Shown here: piece by piece, positions 12,936-23,122 of the stretch
Numbering within the stretch: the stretch's first letter is position 1
How the letters are laid out: every line of letters begins with the position of its first letter
Assembly: GCA_943704525.1 (NCBI GenBank)
Contig: CALSCQ010000484.1
Coordinates: 1 to 43,581, forward strand
DNA from: Pigoraptor vietnamica
Taxonomy: Eukaryota; Opisthokonta; Filasterea
Reading direction: 5' to 3'
Length of the DNA stretch: 43,581 nucleotides
Translations under genes and position numbers: made by a program
Notes under the pieces: model-generated
Told to the model about the DNA's origin: nothing
The model's input: the letters and a program-made list of their open reading frames with translations, nothing else
Database searches by the model: none

Positions 12936-12938
<3 letters not shown>

Positions 12939-12982
<44 letters not shown>
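12939..12982. repeat. (CA)n microsatellite
   Basis: About 21 uninterrupted CA units lie in the intergenic region before the UBAP2L-like gene. Confidence 0.95.
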
Positions 12983-12986
<4 letters not shown>

Positions 12987-13367
12987 TTCCCTCTCCCCCA
13001 ACCTTCGCCGACGTAGCACACTCGCACACCGCACACACTCCCCAATCTCCAATCTCCGCGTATATAGCGGCGAAGGGTGCCCTGTCGAGACACTTGCTTG
13101 CTTAGAAGAATATTCACACCCCCGTTATCTCCCCGGGTTCTGTAGCGACTTTGCGCAGAGCCCTTCGGATTGGGTTACCCTCTCCGGTGAGTGTAACGGC
13201 GCGCGCGTTATGTTGTGGGTCCCCTCCGTTCTCCAGAGTAGCGTGCGCGGGTAGTAGTGCAGTGGATGGAGCGTTTTTCAATACGCGCAGTCGCCCACGC
13301 ACTTTTGGCTGTTACTGATGCGCTTCCATCTACCCTTTGCAGCCTCACACAGACACACACAGAAAAA

Positions 13368-16190
13368 ATGGTGCACGCCACGACGCGAGGTACCGCAAAT
13401 GGTACCCGCACGGTGACAAAGCCCGTGGGCCCAGCGCCGACCGACGAACAGATCCGCCTTGCGCGGCTCACACACACAGACGATGGGACCCAGCTCACCA
13501 AGCAGCAGCTCGACAGTGTCGGCCGCGTGGCGAACATCACGAGCGCCGACAGGGAGCTGGTGATTGTTGCGCTCATGGACAGCAACTGGGACGTTGAGAC
13601 GGCCATCAACTCGCTGCTTGACGAGGACAAGGTCAAGGAGTGGACGACGCTCGACGCCAAGCGCAGCAAGCGCAAGCCCCACCCGTCGAACGGCCACGAC
13701 GGATACGCGAACGGCAACGGTCGCGGTCCGCGCGAGCCTCGGGAGCCGCGCGAGCCGCGCGGTGACCGCCCCGACCGCGGAGACCGTCCCGAGCGTGGTG
13801 ATCGCGCCAAGGGTGAGTGTTATGTTATCGCTGATGAATTATCGCGTTACTGATGTGTGTTATCGCCGTGTCAGATGTAGTACAGTCGTGCACTGCCATT
13901 ATGGAGGACCATTGACCGAGCGCCCGTTCGTCTCGCAGGTCCCCGTGGTGCTCCGTCCCAGGGTGGCCGTCCCCGCGACGGCGCGCAGGCGCAGCACGTC
14001 CAGCAGGAGGCAGCCGCTCCCCCTGCTGTGCAAGCCGCCGGCACCTGGCGGAATGGCCCGCCCGCGAGCATCAAGGCGGCGTCGGCTGCGAATGCCGCGG
14101 CTCAGTCGCAGGCGATTGCCCAGCCCCAGGCCCAGTCGCACGCCCACGCCCACACACACGCCGTCCCCACGACGTCTGCGTCCCCTGCGCCCGCGCCCCA
14201 GGCCGCCCCGCAGCAGCCCGCGCAGCCCGCACAGCCGGCGGCACCGACATGGGCCGACAAGCTGAAGAAGGCGGCGGCGCCCAAGCCGGCGCCGGTTGCC
14301 GCACCCGTCGTGAGCGAGCCGCCCCAGCAGGTCGCGGTTGCGTCGGCGGATACGCAGACACACCACGCAGCGGCAGAGGCCGCTCCCGCGCAGCAGTCGC
14401 AGCCCGCTGAGGGCGCCGGCGCGGAGCGTGGCGAGGGACGCGAGCGGAAGCGGCGCGGCGGCCGTGGCCGTGGTGGCGATCGCGACGAGAGGCGGAAGGA
14501 GGGCAGCGGCAGCGGGTCTGCCGCCGAGGAGCCCCTCGCCGCCGAGAAGGCCGTCGCGGCCGAGGCGCCCCGTGCTGAGGAGGACAAGGCGCGCAAGGAC
14601 GCGCGGCCCGAGCGCCGCACGGTCGCCGCCGCCAAGCCCGCGAAGAAGGCCGCCGCTCCTGCTGCACCCGCCGCCGGCGTCAGCATCCAGTTCCCCGGCG
14701 CCGGAGAGGGTGAGGAGGAGAGCTTCGTTTTCGGGTCGTTCAACGTGAACAACGCCGCCCCCGCCCACGTCTCGATGGGCCCGAAGTCGCCCGCCGTCAA
14801 GGCCGCGGCGCCCGTGACCCCGGCCGCGCACCCGCCGTCGCCGCTTCCCGCTGCAGCCGCGCCGATTGCCGCGCCGGTCGCGGAGGCCGAGGTTGCCCCT
14901 CAGCCGCAGCCGGCTGCCCCGGCTGCCGTCGAGGTGGCGCCTGCGCCCGTCGTGGCCGCGCAGCCGGCCGTCGCGGCGCAGCAGCCTATTGGCACGCAGC
15001 AGGCCGCAGCGCACCCCCAGCAGCAGGCCCAGCAGCAGCTGCACGCGCAGTACGAGCACAGCGTGCCCGCCCAGCATGCCGCCACCGCGGCGTCGTCGGT
15101 TGGCCAGCCCCCCGCCGGCTCTGTGCTTCCGCACGCGCCGATGCAGGGCATGCAGCAGCGCATGGTGCCCCGCAACGCGCAGCAGATGCCGTTCCTCCCT
15201 CCGATGGACTATGTCGATCCCGCGCTCTACTACGGCATGGGCGGCATGGGCGCCCCCCTCTACACGCCCGGCATGATGCCCGGCTACCCGCCCTTTGAGT
15301 CGGACATGGCGCGCCAGGTGTACTACGGCGACTCGTACCAGGCGCAGCAGCCTGCCCGCGCTGACGCGTACGGCGCACGCGAGGCCAAGTTCCCCCAGGA
15401 TGGCGCACTCGCCGGTGCGGCGTCGACGGGCGCTTCGCAGCAGCAGCAGGCGCAGACGCCGTCGCAGCCCCAGGGACAGGCTGCGCAGCCCCAGCCCCTC
15501 ATGGCGCAGGGCGGCCCCTACGCTGGCGTGCCCGGCGGCTACGGTGCGTACCCCGGGATGAACCCGAGCGCTTACTATGCGCCCTATGCGTACAACTACG
15601 GCTACCAGCCCCACGGCTACAAGCCCATGGGCTTTGGCAAGAGCGCGGCGGGCGGCGTCGCGGGCACCCCGCACGGCGCCGGGTACGGCCAGGTCAGCGG
15701 CATGCAGTCTGCGCCCTCGGGCGGCCAGCAGGGCGGCCAGCAGCCTCCCCTCCACGCCCACGCCGGCGGCTACATGCACCAGCAGGCGCAGCAGGGCGCC
15801 ATGTTTGACGAGTACTCGACGGGCGACTCGCAGAGCGCCGTGTCTGGCGCGGCGGCCTTCAAGGGCTACGGCCAGTCGGCCCAGAGCCAGGCGCAGGGCG
15901 CGGCCCAGTCGGTCGGCGGCCCCCAGCAGGCGCAGATGGGCTACGGCGCGCACCACGCCCACCACGCCAAGGCCTCGAACGACGCGAACAGCTTCCAGTA
16001 CAAGCAGCACTCGTACGGTGCGGCGAGCAGCGCGACGGGCGGCGCGTCGGACACGTACAGCCGCGGCGGGTACCAGGCGTCGGGCTGGGGCGGCTCGCAG
16101 TTTGGGTCGCACGCGGCGAACGGCGCATCGGCCAACTACAACCAGAACTACGGTCGCCAGCAGTGGGCGTCGCAGCAGCCGAGCCAGTAG
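13368..16190 (+). CDS. UBA-domain, RGG and Gln/Ala-rich protein, UBAP2L/Lingerer-like
   Basis: Two exons (13368-13812, 13939-16190) join in phase 1 to 898 aa. The N-terminus PTDEQIRLARL followed by a UBA-type three-helix segment (about residues 46-86, with ALMDSNWDVETAINSLLDED) matches the start of UBAP2/UBAP2L and fly Lingerer, which bind RNA and ubiquitin and support stress-granule assembly. An Arg/Gly stretch (117-148) resembles an RGG box and lies just before the intron. A short conserved-looking patch (VSIQFPGAGEGEEESFVFGSFNV split over residues about 396-418) recalls the FGS-containing element of UBAP2L. The rest is low-complexity Ala/Pro/Gln, then Gly/Tyr/Met/Gln-rich like a prion-type domain. 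A role in mRNP granules is inference. The assignment rests mainly on the first 100 residues; another UBA/CUE RNA-binding protein is possible. The opposite strand is open for 770 codons, a by-product of GC-rich codons. Confidence 0.68.
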
Positions 16191-16808
16191 GCTCCGCAGC
16201 GCGGTCCACACTGGGAGGCGGTTGACGAGAGGGCGGGACGTTTCTTCTAAGCAAGCCAGCAGCAGCAGAACTCCTTTTTTCGCCGCTTTCCGCGCGTTTC
16301 CGTGTTCATAGTGTCTATGGTCCTTTCTGTTTTTCTATTGCGTGTGCCGTGAATGTGTTGTGCGTCAACTTGGGCGTGGGGACGCGGGCCATCTCCGCTG
16401 TCTTGTTGTCCGCCTGCGCCCGGGCAGCTGCGCGTGCTCGCCTGCCATTGCACTTGCCTCGCTGCGGACCGTGAGTTCTTCGCTTGATGCGCCATGTGCG
16501 CTCGCGGGTTCCGTCGGTTTGCGCGGCAAGGTTGCGGTGGTGTGGCGTGGCGCTGCGCGCGCCTGGGTGTCGTGGCCGGGCCGGGCGGCGGCGATGTGGT
16601 CGCTCGCGTTTTGTCTATGTGGGTGAGCCCACGGCCGGGTTGTCGTGCAGCGCTGTTTGCGGCGTTCGCACTTGCGTCGCGTGGTGCGCTAGTCGTTCCC
16701 TTGCGGTCGCGTGCGGCCTTTTTGCGTGTCTTCTCTGTACATCCCCAGACAAACAAAGAGGTTGCAATCGAAAATGTCCATGAATTAGAATGCAGTTTAG
16801 TCGAGGCA
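16191..16808. other. Convergent gap after the UBAP2L-like gene
   Basis: A 618-bp region of two facing 3' ends. Frames are open here only through base composition; I see no gene or repeat. Confidence 0.5.
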
Positions 16809-18986
16809 TCATGACGTTGCAATCTGCGGCGATGTTACGGCAAAGGCGCTCTCGAGCGCGGCCCTGACTGCTTGTGCACTCTGCGCTGGTGCGCCGCTGT
16901 CGAGCAGCTTGTACGCCGCCTTGAGCACGCGAAAGTCACCCACAGGCCCGTCGATGAGGTCGAGCGGCATGCCCTCTGTCTCACGGCGGATGACCGTAAC
17001 CGATCCCTCGGGAGCGCCCGCGACGGCTTCCTCCATCGGAAATCCCGCACCGCCCACGACGAGGCACTCGCCTGTGGAGACCGCATCGCGCGACCAGCAC
17101 AGCGAGGAGAGTAGGACGAGCGCGTTTGTACCCGTGGTGTTCCAGTGAAGCCCACGCACGTGCGCCATCGCAAACTTCGGGTAGAGCTCGCCTTCCTGCG
17201 ACACGCCCCCGAGGGGCACATCTGCGTCGGTCGGGTGCACGCTGAAGACGGACCCTTCACGCAGTTCCACGAGACGCCTGCTCGCGTCGTAGAAATGGCG
17301 CGGCGGCTCAGGCATCCAGCGCACGGCAAATGAGGCGCGCAGTGTCAAGCTCAAGGCAGGGCCCTTGGGGTCGCCGTCGTGGTCTGCGCGACATGCATCA
17401 GCGAGCGCCGGGTACGCAATTTGCCACGGGGCGTTTCGGCGTGCGCCCTCTGCACCGAGCACGGCTGCGGGCCGCACGTCGACGTCGAATCCCGTGAAGC
17501 CGATCGCCACCGTCATGGACGCGGCGAGGATTAGCTGCTCGCATGCCGACGCGGGGATGTTGCCGCGCGACGGGGACCATTCCAGCCGCCCAATGGTACG
17601 CATTCGGAAGCTCACGAAAAACATGCCGAAGGCGTTGCGCATGTTCCACTTGCGCGCCTGATACCGAATCGCGGCGGCGTTCAAGTAGTCGCTGCGCCGC
17701 CACGTCACAAAGGGGAGATCGTTGGTGGTGGCCACGTCGGTGAGCGTCAGCGCAAACCACGCGCGCGTCGAATACATCACGCGCAGGCCCGCAAAGCGCG
17801 CATTCATCATGTAGTCCATGGCGTCGCCGGTCGCCGAGCCGTAGGGGTCGAGGAACATGCGGGCGGTGCGGTGCGCGTCCCGCACGAGGATGATGTGGTC
17901 TTCGATCATGCACGACATGGGCGTCGCGTCCATGTCCGTGTACGCCACGTCGACGAGGCGCATCACTCTGCCGGGGTCGCCGGGAACGGGCACGCCGCCG
18001 CACTCGCCGACCCTCTCCATGTCGGCGACGCCCGTGCGCGAAAGGGCGAACGAAAGGACGGCGGCGGGCTCGGGGCCGTGCACAAAGTGGAGGTGCCCTT
18101 GCACGACGTCGATCACTGCGGGCAGATAGATGTCGCCGCCCGCGCCGCTGCCCCACTCTGCGTCGGCGTACAGTTCGCGCAAGGCGTGCGGCGTACCAAA
18201 TAAGACGTCGTTGTTGAAAAACAGCGTGTACTTCCTGCGGCAGAATGCGCGCACGCTCTCGTCGAGGCGCGCGCGTGCGGCCGTTGTGAAGTCAGGGACG
18301 TGGACGACGTGGAACTGCGGGGCGGTGCCGCTCGACACCACCGCGTCGGCGAAGGCGTCGATCCACGCCCGGCACGCGTCGCAAGGACCCCCCGCCACAG
18401 CCACGATAGTGATGTTGCGCGGGACGAAGGGAATGAGCGCCGGCAGACACAACCGCACGATGTCCATGGCCTCCTTATACATCACAACAATGGTCATGTC
18501 GCGAACGAGCATTTCATCCGTCACGCGAAGCGCATCAGCCGAGGGCGATCGCGCCGTGAGGTTTGCAGGCGTCGCGCTGTCAAACTTCAGCCTGTCCCAC
18601 GTCGGCCCACGCACCGAGAGGGGAAGGAGCGCCCGCAGCCACTCGAGGACGGGCATCTGCGGCCGCCACGTGGGCACCGGCGCAGACGCCCGTGCGACCG
18701 CATCGCGTACGTTTGGCCAAGCCGAAGTGTCGCTGGACATGGGCGCAACTGCATCCGCGTTCCTCTTTCTGAGGACTCCCACGACCGGCAGAACGGGTGC
18801 GTACGAGTCGTCTGAGACGGTGGTGTGTCGAGTGGCGTGGAAGAAGGAGTTGCCCGCGAACAGCGCAAGGGCGCCAATGACCACCACTGCCAGCGCAGAC
18901 AATGCAGCGAGTCCGCGACGTGCGACGAGTCGCTCAAGGGTGGTCTGCATCGTCGCCGGCGGCGCCCGGGCAACTGACCCGGACAT
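16809..18986 (-). CDS. Type II membrane glycosyltransferase, GT-A fold (GT2-like)
   Basis: A single uninterrupted exon of 725 codons, striking among intron-rich neighbours. A short basic N-terminus is followed by one hydrophobic segment (about residues 25-45), then a stem and a large lumenal domain: the usual Golgi type II layout. MTIVVMYKEAMDIVRLCLPAL (about 164-184) resembles the first strand and helix of GT-A nucleotide-sugar binding domains. KYTLFFNNDVLFG (about 252-264) carries a FNND motif at the place of the GT2 metal-binding DxD. FLDPYGSATGDAMDYMMNARFAGL resembles the acceptor-side region. Sugar and acceptor cannot be read from the sequence. The lack of introns may point to origin by retrocopy or transfer, but base composition does not differ visibly from its neighbours. 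The second half (about 430-725) is not recognised. Confidence 0.65.
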   Translation of the reverse strand: MSGSVARAPPATMQTTLERLVARRGLAALSALAVVVIGALALFAGNSFFHATRHTTVSDDSYAPVLPVVGVLRKRNADAVAPMSSDTSAWPNVRDAVARASAPVPTWRPQMPVLEWLRALLPLSVRGPTWDRLKFDSATPANLTARSPSADALRVTDEMLVRDMTIVVMYKEAMDIVRLCLPALIPFVPRNITIVAVAGGPCDACRAWIDAFADAVVSSGTAPQFHVVHVPDFTTAARARLDESVRAFCRRKYTLFFNNDVLFGTPHALRELYADAEWGSGAGGDIYLPAVIDVVQGHLHFVHGPEPAAVLSFALSRTGVADMERVGECGGVPVPGDPGRVMRLVDVAYTDMDATPMSCMIEDHIILVRDAHRTARMFLDPYGSATGDAMDYMMNARFAGLRVMYSTRAWFALTLTDVATTNDLPFVTWRRSDYLNAAAIRYQARKWNMRNAFGMFFVSFRMRTIGRLEWSPSRGNIPASACEQLILAASMTVAIGFTGFDVDVRPAAVLGAEGARRNAPWQIAYPALADACRADHDGDPKGPALSLTLRASFAVRWMPEPPRHFYDASRRLVELREGSVFSVHPTDADVPLGGVSQEGELYPKFAMAHVRGLHWNTTGTNALVLLSSLCWSRDAVSTGECLVVGGAGFPMEEAVAGAPEGSVTVIRRETEGMPLDLIDGPVGDFRVLKAAYKLLDSGAPAQSAQAVRAALESAFAVTSPQIATS

Positions 18987-19245
18987 GACACTCTGCGGCG
19001 TGGGTAAGGGCTTGCATACGACTCGCTTCCCTGCTTCTGCGTGTAGTCACTATCAGCGCGCTGCCGTCGACAGTTGACACCCGCGCCCGTCCAGACCGTG
19101 ACATACTCGCGTCCGAGTCGAACGTTTGGCCATCTCGCCAGGCCCATCTGGACTGTCAAAATGGAATCAGCCACCCCGGATGGCCATTCCCACGCATATC
19201 ACTTCAATTCTCTCAGTCCGAAGTTCAAATCGCCGCGCTTTCAAC
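18987..19245. promoter_or_regulatory. Divergent promoter of the glycosyltransferase and GNAT genes
   Basis: A 259-bp spacer between two outward-pointing start codons, which must hold both promoters. No TATA box and no TGACGTCA or TCACGTGA palindrome was seen. Confidence 0.45.
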
Positions 19246-19830
19246 ATGGCGACCGCCGTCGCAGTTGCCCCAGCGACGCACGCCGACGAGGCCGATTGGC
19301 GGCGCATGTGGGTCGCCTACTGCCGCTTCTACGGGGTCGACATTGCGCAGGACGTTACCGACGATGTGTGGCGGCGCATCTCCAGTACGCACTCGCCCGT
19401 GCGGTGCTTCATAGCGCGGCTTGAGGGGGCGGTTGTTGGCTTCTGCAACATTGTCGTGCATGAGTACACGTGGGGTACGCAGCCCATATGCTATCTGGAG
19501 GACCTCTTCACTGAGCCGCACGCACGCGGCCGAGGGGTCGGCGGCGCACTCATCCGACACCTTGCGGAACTGGGGCGCGGACAGTGGGACCGGGTGCGTG
19601 TCCGTGTGTGGGTGCGAAGTTGCGCTTATTCGGTGGTTGACCGCTTTCGACTGAGAGGCAAAGTGCGCACTGGTCGAATGGATGGTGAGTTGATGCCTTT
19701 TTTTGTTATGACGACGCAGGTGTACTGGGTCACAAAACACGACAATGCCACTGCGCGCGCCCTCTACGACCGCGTGTGTGGCGGCGCCGACGGCTTTGTG
19801 CGGTACACACTTGCTGTCGAGAAAAAATAA
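19246..19830 (+). CDS. GNAT-family N-acetyltransferase
   Basis: Two exons (19246-19593, 19720-19830) give 152 aa, a normal length for a single GNAT domain. The acetyl-CoA P-loop is ARGRGVGGAL (about residues 93-102), preceded by the beta-4 strand CYLEDLFTEPH. The C-terminal strand-helix VYWVTKHDNATARALYDRV lies in exon 2 and is typical of the family. The substrate (amine, amino acid or peptide) is unknown. The ATG at 19246 was chosen because similarity begins soon after it and an A stands at -3 (AACATGG); the frame stays open upstream. The 126-nt intron is a multiple of three and has no stop in frame, so an unspliced message would encode a version with 42 extra residues inside the fold. An AATAAA overlaps the stop codon. 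Confidence 0.85.
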   Translation: MATAVAVAPATHADEADWRRMWVAYCRFYGVDIAQDVTDDVWRRISSTHSPVRCFIARLEGAVVGFCNIVVHEYTWGTQPICYLEDLFTEPHARGRGVGGALIRHLAELGRGQWDRVRVRVWVRSCAYSVVDRFRLRGKVRTGRMDGELMPFFVMTTQVYWVTKHDNATARALYDRVCGGADGFVRYTLAVEKK

Positions 19831-20078
19831 ACGAGTTGAACGAGAAAGAGACTGCGGGTGCGCACATGACGCTTACGTGACGTCATGATGCTAATTGCGA
19901 TGAAGTTGATGCTCCATTTGTGCGCACACGCCATGAAGGCGTCTGTTTGCAGCACTTAGGGTCTCACAAGCAGAGGGACTTCAGCCGTCCGCTCTCACGG
20001 GGCTGCGGGGTGCTGCAGCACTGCAATCGCCGCGTGCGGCTGTCTCCAAGGGTCGAAGCGCCCCTAGCAACGCACACC
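19831..20078. promoter_or_regulatory. Spacer with a CRE palindrome
   Basis: This spacer separates two tandem plus-strand genes. It carries TGACGTCA at 19878-19885, about 195 bp before the next start codon. Confidence 0.45.
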
Positions 20079-20933
20079 ATGAAGGGCGATTTGAGCCACT
20101 CGTTCGGCTCGCAGGCGGGCTATGAGTCCGACTCGTCCACGGGCTCGGGCGCGCGCATGCGCTCGAGTGTGAACAGGGTCTTGCAGCGCAGGTGTGTGGT
20201 TGTGCGTGGAGAAGTCGCAATGGCCGGTGATTGACGCGGCGAGAGACGCAGGTACCGCCTGCGCCCGACCCCCCTCGTGCACTACGACCACATGGAGTCC
20301 CCGCATCCGCGGCTGCGGCACGGATCGCGAGAGCCCTCGCAAGCGCCTTCGAACGGCTCGGTGGAAGGCGATGCAGAGCCGCCCCGCTCCCCTCTCTCGC
20401 CCGCGGCGTCACGTCCTGCGCGCTCGCCGCCGCGCTCGCCGTCGCGCGTGGCACCTGTCGCGACCTCGAGGGGCGTGCAAAAGCGCCGCCCGTTTGCAGG
20501 ACTTCCATCGCCACTTTCGACGGACGCGACGGCGTTTTGGGAGGACGGGGGCGATGCGCTGATGGCGGATGCAGACGCGTGGTGCGGCACGCCGGCCGAG
20601 TGGGTCGCGCACGTGCCCCCGACGCCAATATCGCCGCCTGCGGATGGCGCCGGCACTTTCTCAGCGCACGAGCAGACGGCGTTCGCGGCCACGGCCAAGA
20701 ATGCTGCATTGCGCGTCTCCGATGCGGTGGCGACGTTGTTTTGGTCGGCGCACGTGCGCGCAGCAACGGCCGCAGAGAGCGTGCGCGAGTGGGCCACGTC
20801 GACGGCCGAGGCGCGCAAGACATGGACGCCAGCGCTGACATGGGAGAGCGCCGTCGAGCGCATTTTCACCCGGCACATATTTCGCCTGCGGTCGATTGAG
20901 CAGTCCGTGCTGCGCCGTCACATTGCGCACTGA
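20079..20933 (+). CDS. Unrecognised Ser/Pro-rich protein
   Basis: Two exons (20079-20191, 20252-20933) join in phase 2 (AG + G) to 264 aa. I do not recognise the family. The N-terminus is Ser/Gly-rich with a basic patch (MRSSVNRVLQRRYRLRP). Residues about 60-130 are Pro/Ser/Arg-rich with several S-P pairs, probable disorder and kinase targets. Residues about 190-264 are Ala-rich and likely helical, ending in a Trp/Arg-rich segment (ALTWESAVERIFTRHIFRLR). There is no signal peptide or clear membrane segment. Support for a real gene is the consistent splice phase, a 5' ATG and conserved-looking composition at the C-terminus; there is no similarity evidence. Confidence 0.55.
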
Positions 20934-21140
20934 ATGAAACTGGCACTGTCGGGCGTAAGTGCCCGCCAGGCCTGTTCGCAACGACGCGCATTATTGTCCC
21001 AGTAGGGTTTCATTGGACATGCAACGCAACAACGCACGTGCAGACGCTGCGGGCATGCGCAGCGTCGCAACGAAAATGCCATGAACGCGCACGCAAAGGG
21101 AAGCGGTGTATGTACAGTACAGCTGCGCCGCACGGCGCAC

Positions 21141-23122
21141 TCAAGGCATCGGGTCTTTGAGAATTTCGTGCTGGATGCCCTCGAGGAGGACGTCGGGCGC
21201 CAGGCCCGGCGTGCGGTCCACGTCGCACGAGAAGTCCTTAGGCGCGTAGAGGTCCCATCCTTCGATCCCGTCCCCGCCGAACTCAATGAGCCCCATTGAG
21301 TGGAAGAGATACGCCACGAGCGCGGAGCAGAAAAACGCGCGCGTCTGCGACACGTCGCCCATGAGCGCGCGTCGGAGTTTCGCGCGCAGAAAGTCTATGG
21401 GGTTGCAGTCATAGGGCTTGCCGTGCACGTGGTCGTGTGCGACGCGGAGGCGCGAGTTGAGTTCCTCGTGGTGTGTGCTGCCATACGACGCAAGCGTGCG
21501 AGCATCGAGAAGGCGCCGCACGTACACCTTGCCGTCGTACCTGCGCCACAAATGATCAGGTAAGTCATGACAAGCACCTCCATCACATTCATGCGTGACA
21601 CTCAGCGACAGCGACCCACGCATGTCAGCGACCCACGACAAGCGAACCAACTTCAGCAAGCATCGCGAGCGCAGTGACCCCCGCATGTCAGCGACCCACG
21701 ACAAGCGAACCAACTTCAGCAAGCATCGCGAGCGCAGTGACCCACGCATGTCAGCGACCCACGACAAGCGAACCAACTTCAGCAAGCATCGCGAGCGCAG
21801 TAACCCACTTGTTGACGTAATCGCGCCCAAACGGGATGATCTGCACGCCAAACTTGCTCTTTCCGTCCTCGACGTCCTTGTAGTCCGGCTCAAGGCCGCT
21901 CTCGAACATCAGCAGGGCGCCGGAAGCCTCGGCGGGGGCGTCGAAAAAGTGCGGCGGGGAGAGAACGATGGCCACTGCGCAGAATACCCGTCAGCACGAC
22001 ACGATCACTCACAAAGGCGCCTGTTACTATGACATTACCCTTACGCCTCATCCAAAGCCACTCACACGCCCTCAGGCCTCCCACGAATACCACCCTTTCT
22101 CCACCCCAACACAAACACATCTCGACAAACCGAGCACGTACAGGAAAATCGTATCCGTCACTCACCGTGGGAGTACAGGCTTGAGGTACCGAATTCAACA
22201 ATCTCCGAAAAACTGCAGAACCGCAATTGCTCAATGTGAGTGACACGGAATGCCGCCGAGTCACAACAGCCAAACAAACGCACGCACAAGGCAGCGCACG
22301 CACACGGTAGCGCACGCACACTCACACGCAGTGCTCTCCGTGGAAGAGGATGACGTCACCCGTCGACAGCTGCGGGGCAATTTCGCTGCGGGGAGCAAGG
22401 GCCATTAGGAGACATGGGCCACGTGAGGCATCCCGTTTCAAATCTACACAGAGTACACAGAGCAACCGCAGCCGACTTCACCGCACAGCGCGCGAGCTCT
22501 TGCGAGACACCCACTCCCACGTCGACTGCACAACGCGGGACGGCGGCGGCGACACGCTCACGCCCTGGCCAACGACGGACATCCGCAGGTCATTCGACGA
22601 CCCAACGGCGTCCCGCGGCGACATGTTGCGCGCGACCGCCTCTGGGTGTCCGATCACGTGCACGACGGGCGGGGGCGGGGGCGGAGCAGGCACGGACCCC
22701 GGCACTGCCCCGGAGGGAGAGGCAGCGGGCCGCGTGAACGGCCACACAATGTACGAGCCGACCGTATACAGCGCATTCCCAACGGCAAGCACGGGCTGAA
22801 GGGAGATGGAGCCTGTGTCAAGAGGACGCGACAAGAACAGCGCAGAAACAGCAGTTGCAGTGCGCAATGAGACAAAAAAAAAAGGGCACCCTTACGAGGG
22901 AGAAACAAGCTCATCCAGTGCACTCACATAAGAGACGACGCCAAACACGGTCCACGACGAGTGCTCGGCAGCGGCGCGCGACACCTGCGCCTCCGTGACC
23001 GGCCCGGCAGGCACGTCGAGCGGTGTCACGCGCACCCAGTCGTCGGGGGTTTCCACGCGGAGGCCATGGTCGGCGACGTCGTCCAGCGAACCCGCCGCCA
23101 CCTCTGCGCCCTCCGTCGCCAT
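21141..23122 (-). CDS. Permuted papain-fold (YiiX/NlpC-P60-like) thiol hydrolase
   Basis: Six exons join in phase to 380 aa: 23122-22928, 22795-22521, 22385-22326, 22212-22166, 21974-21809, 21540-21141. The family mark LSTGDVILFHGE (about residues 161-172) opens the domain. The catalytic His192 stands in YSHVAIVL, which is created only when the 47-nt exon 4 is included. MFESG (Glu217) and GVQIIPFG follow, and the catalytic Cys319 lies in AFFCSALVAYLFHSMGLI. The His-before-Cys order is that of circularly permuted papain-like folds, whose members cut amide or thioester bonds of peptides or lipids. A hydrophobic stretch (about 55-87, across the exon 1/2 junction) may anchor the protein in a membrane; a Pro-rich linker (PAPPPPPPVV) follows. 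The substrate is unknown. Exon 1 has a Met codon 4 codons after an in-frame GTG; the ATG at 23122 was chosen. Confidence 0.8.
21611..21799. repeat. Three-copy 63-bp minisatellite in an intron
   Basis: Three nearly identical 63-bp units (21611-21673, 21674-21736, 21737-21799) fill the last intron of the permuted papain gene. The start of a fourth unit (GTAACCCAC, 21800-21808) is the authentic 5' splice site read on the minus strand (GTGGGTTAC). Unit length is a multiple of three, so it yields spurious repeated open frames on both strands. Confidence 0.95.

Larger units (their letters stand above)
12281..13367. promoter_or_regulatory. Divergent promoter of POLRMT and the UBAP2L-like gene, with an AT-rich island
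   Basis: A 1087-bp gap lies between two diverging start codons. It holds a TCACGTGC E-box-like site at 12580-12587, a hairpin at 12589-12617, an AT-rich island (about 12600-12900) that stands out in this GC-rich region, and a CA repeat at 12939-12982. No protein-coding exon could be supported. Confidence 0.5.

Noticed and set aside
13899-16211. 770-codon open frame on the minus strand
   Set aside because: It is antisense to the UBAP2L-like exon, very rich in Arg, Leu, Gly and Val, and shows no domain. It stems from GC-rich third positions of the sense gene.
21595-22032. Plus-strand frame encoding three copies of a 21-residue unit
   Set aside because: It is the 63-bp intronic minisatellite read in a chance open frame; flanking parts are antisense to hydrolase exons.
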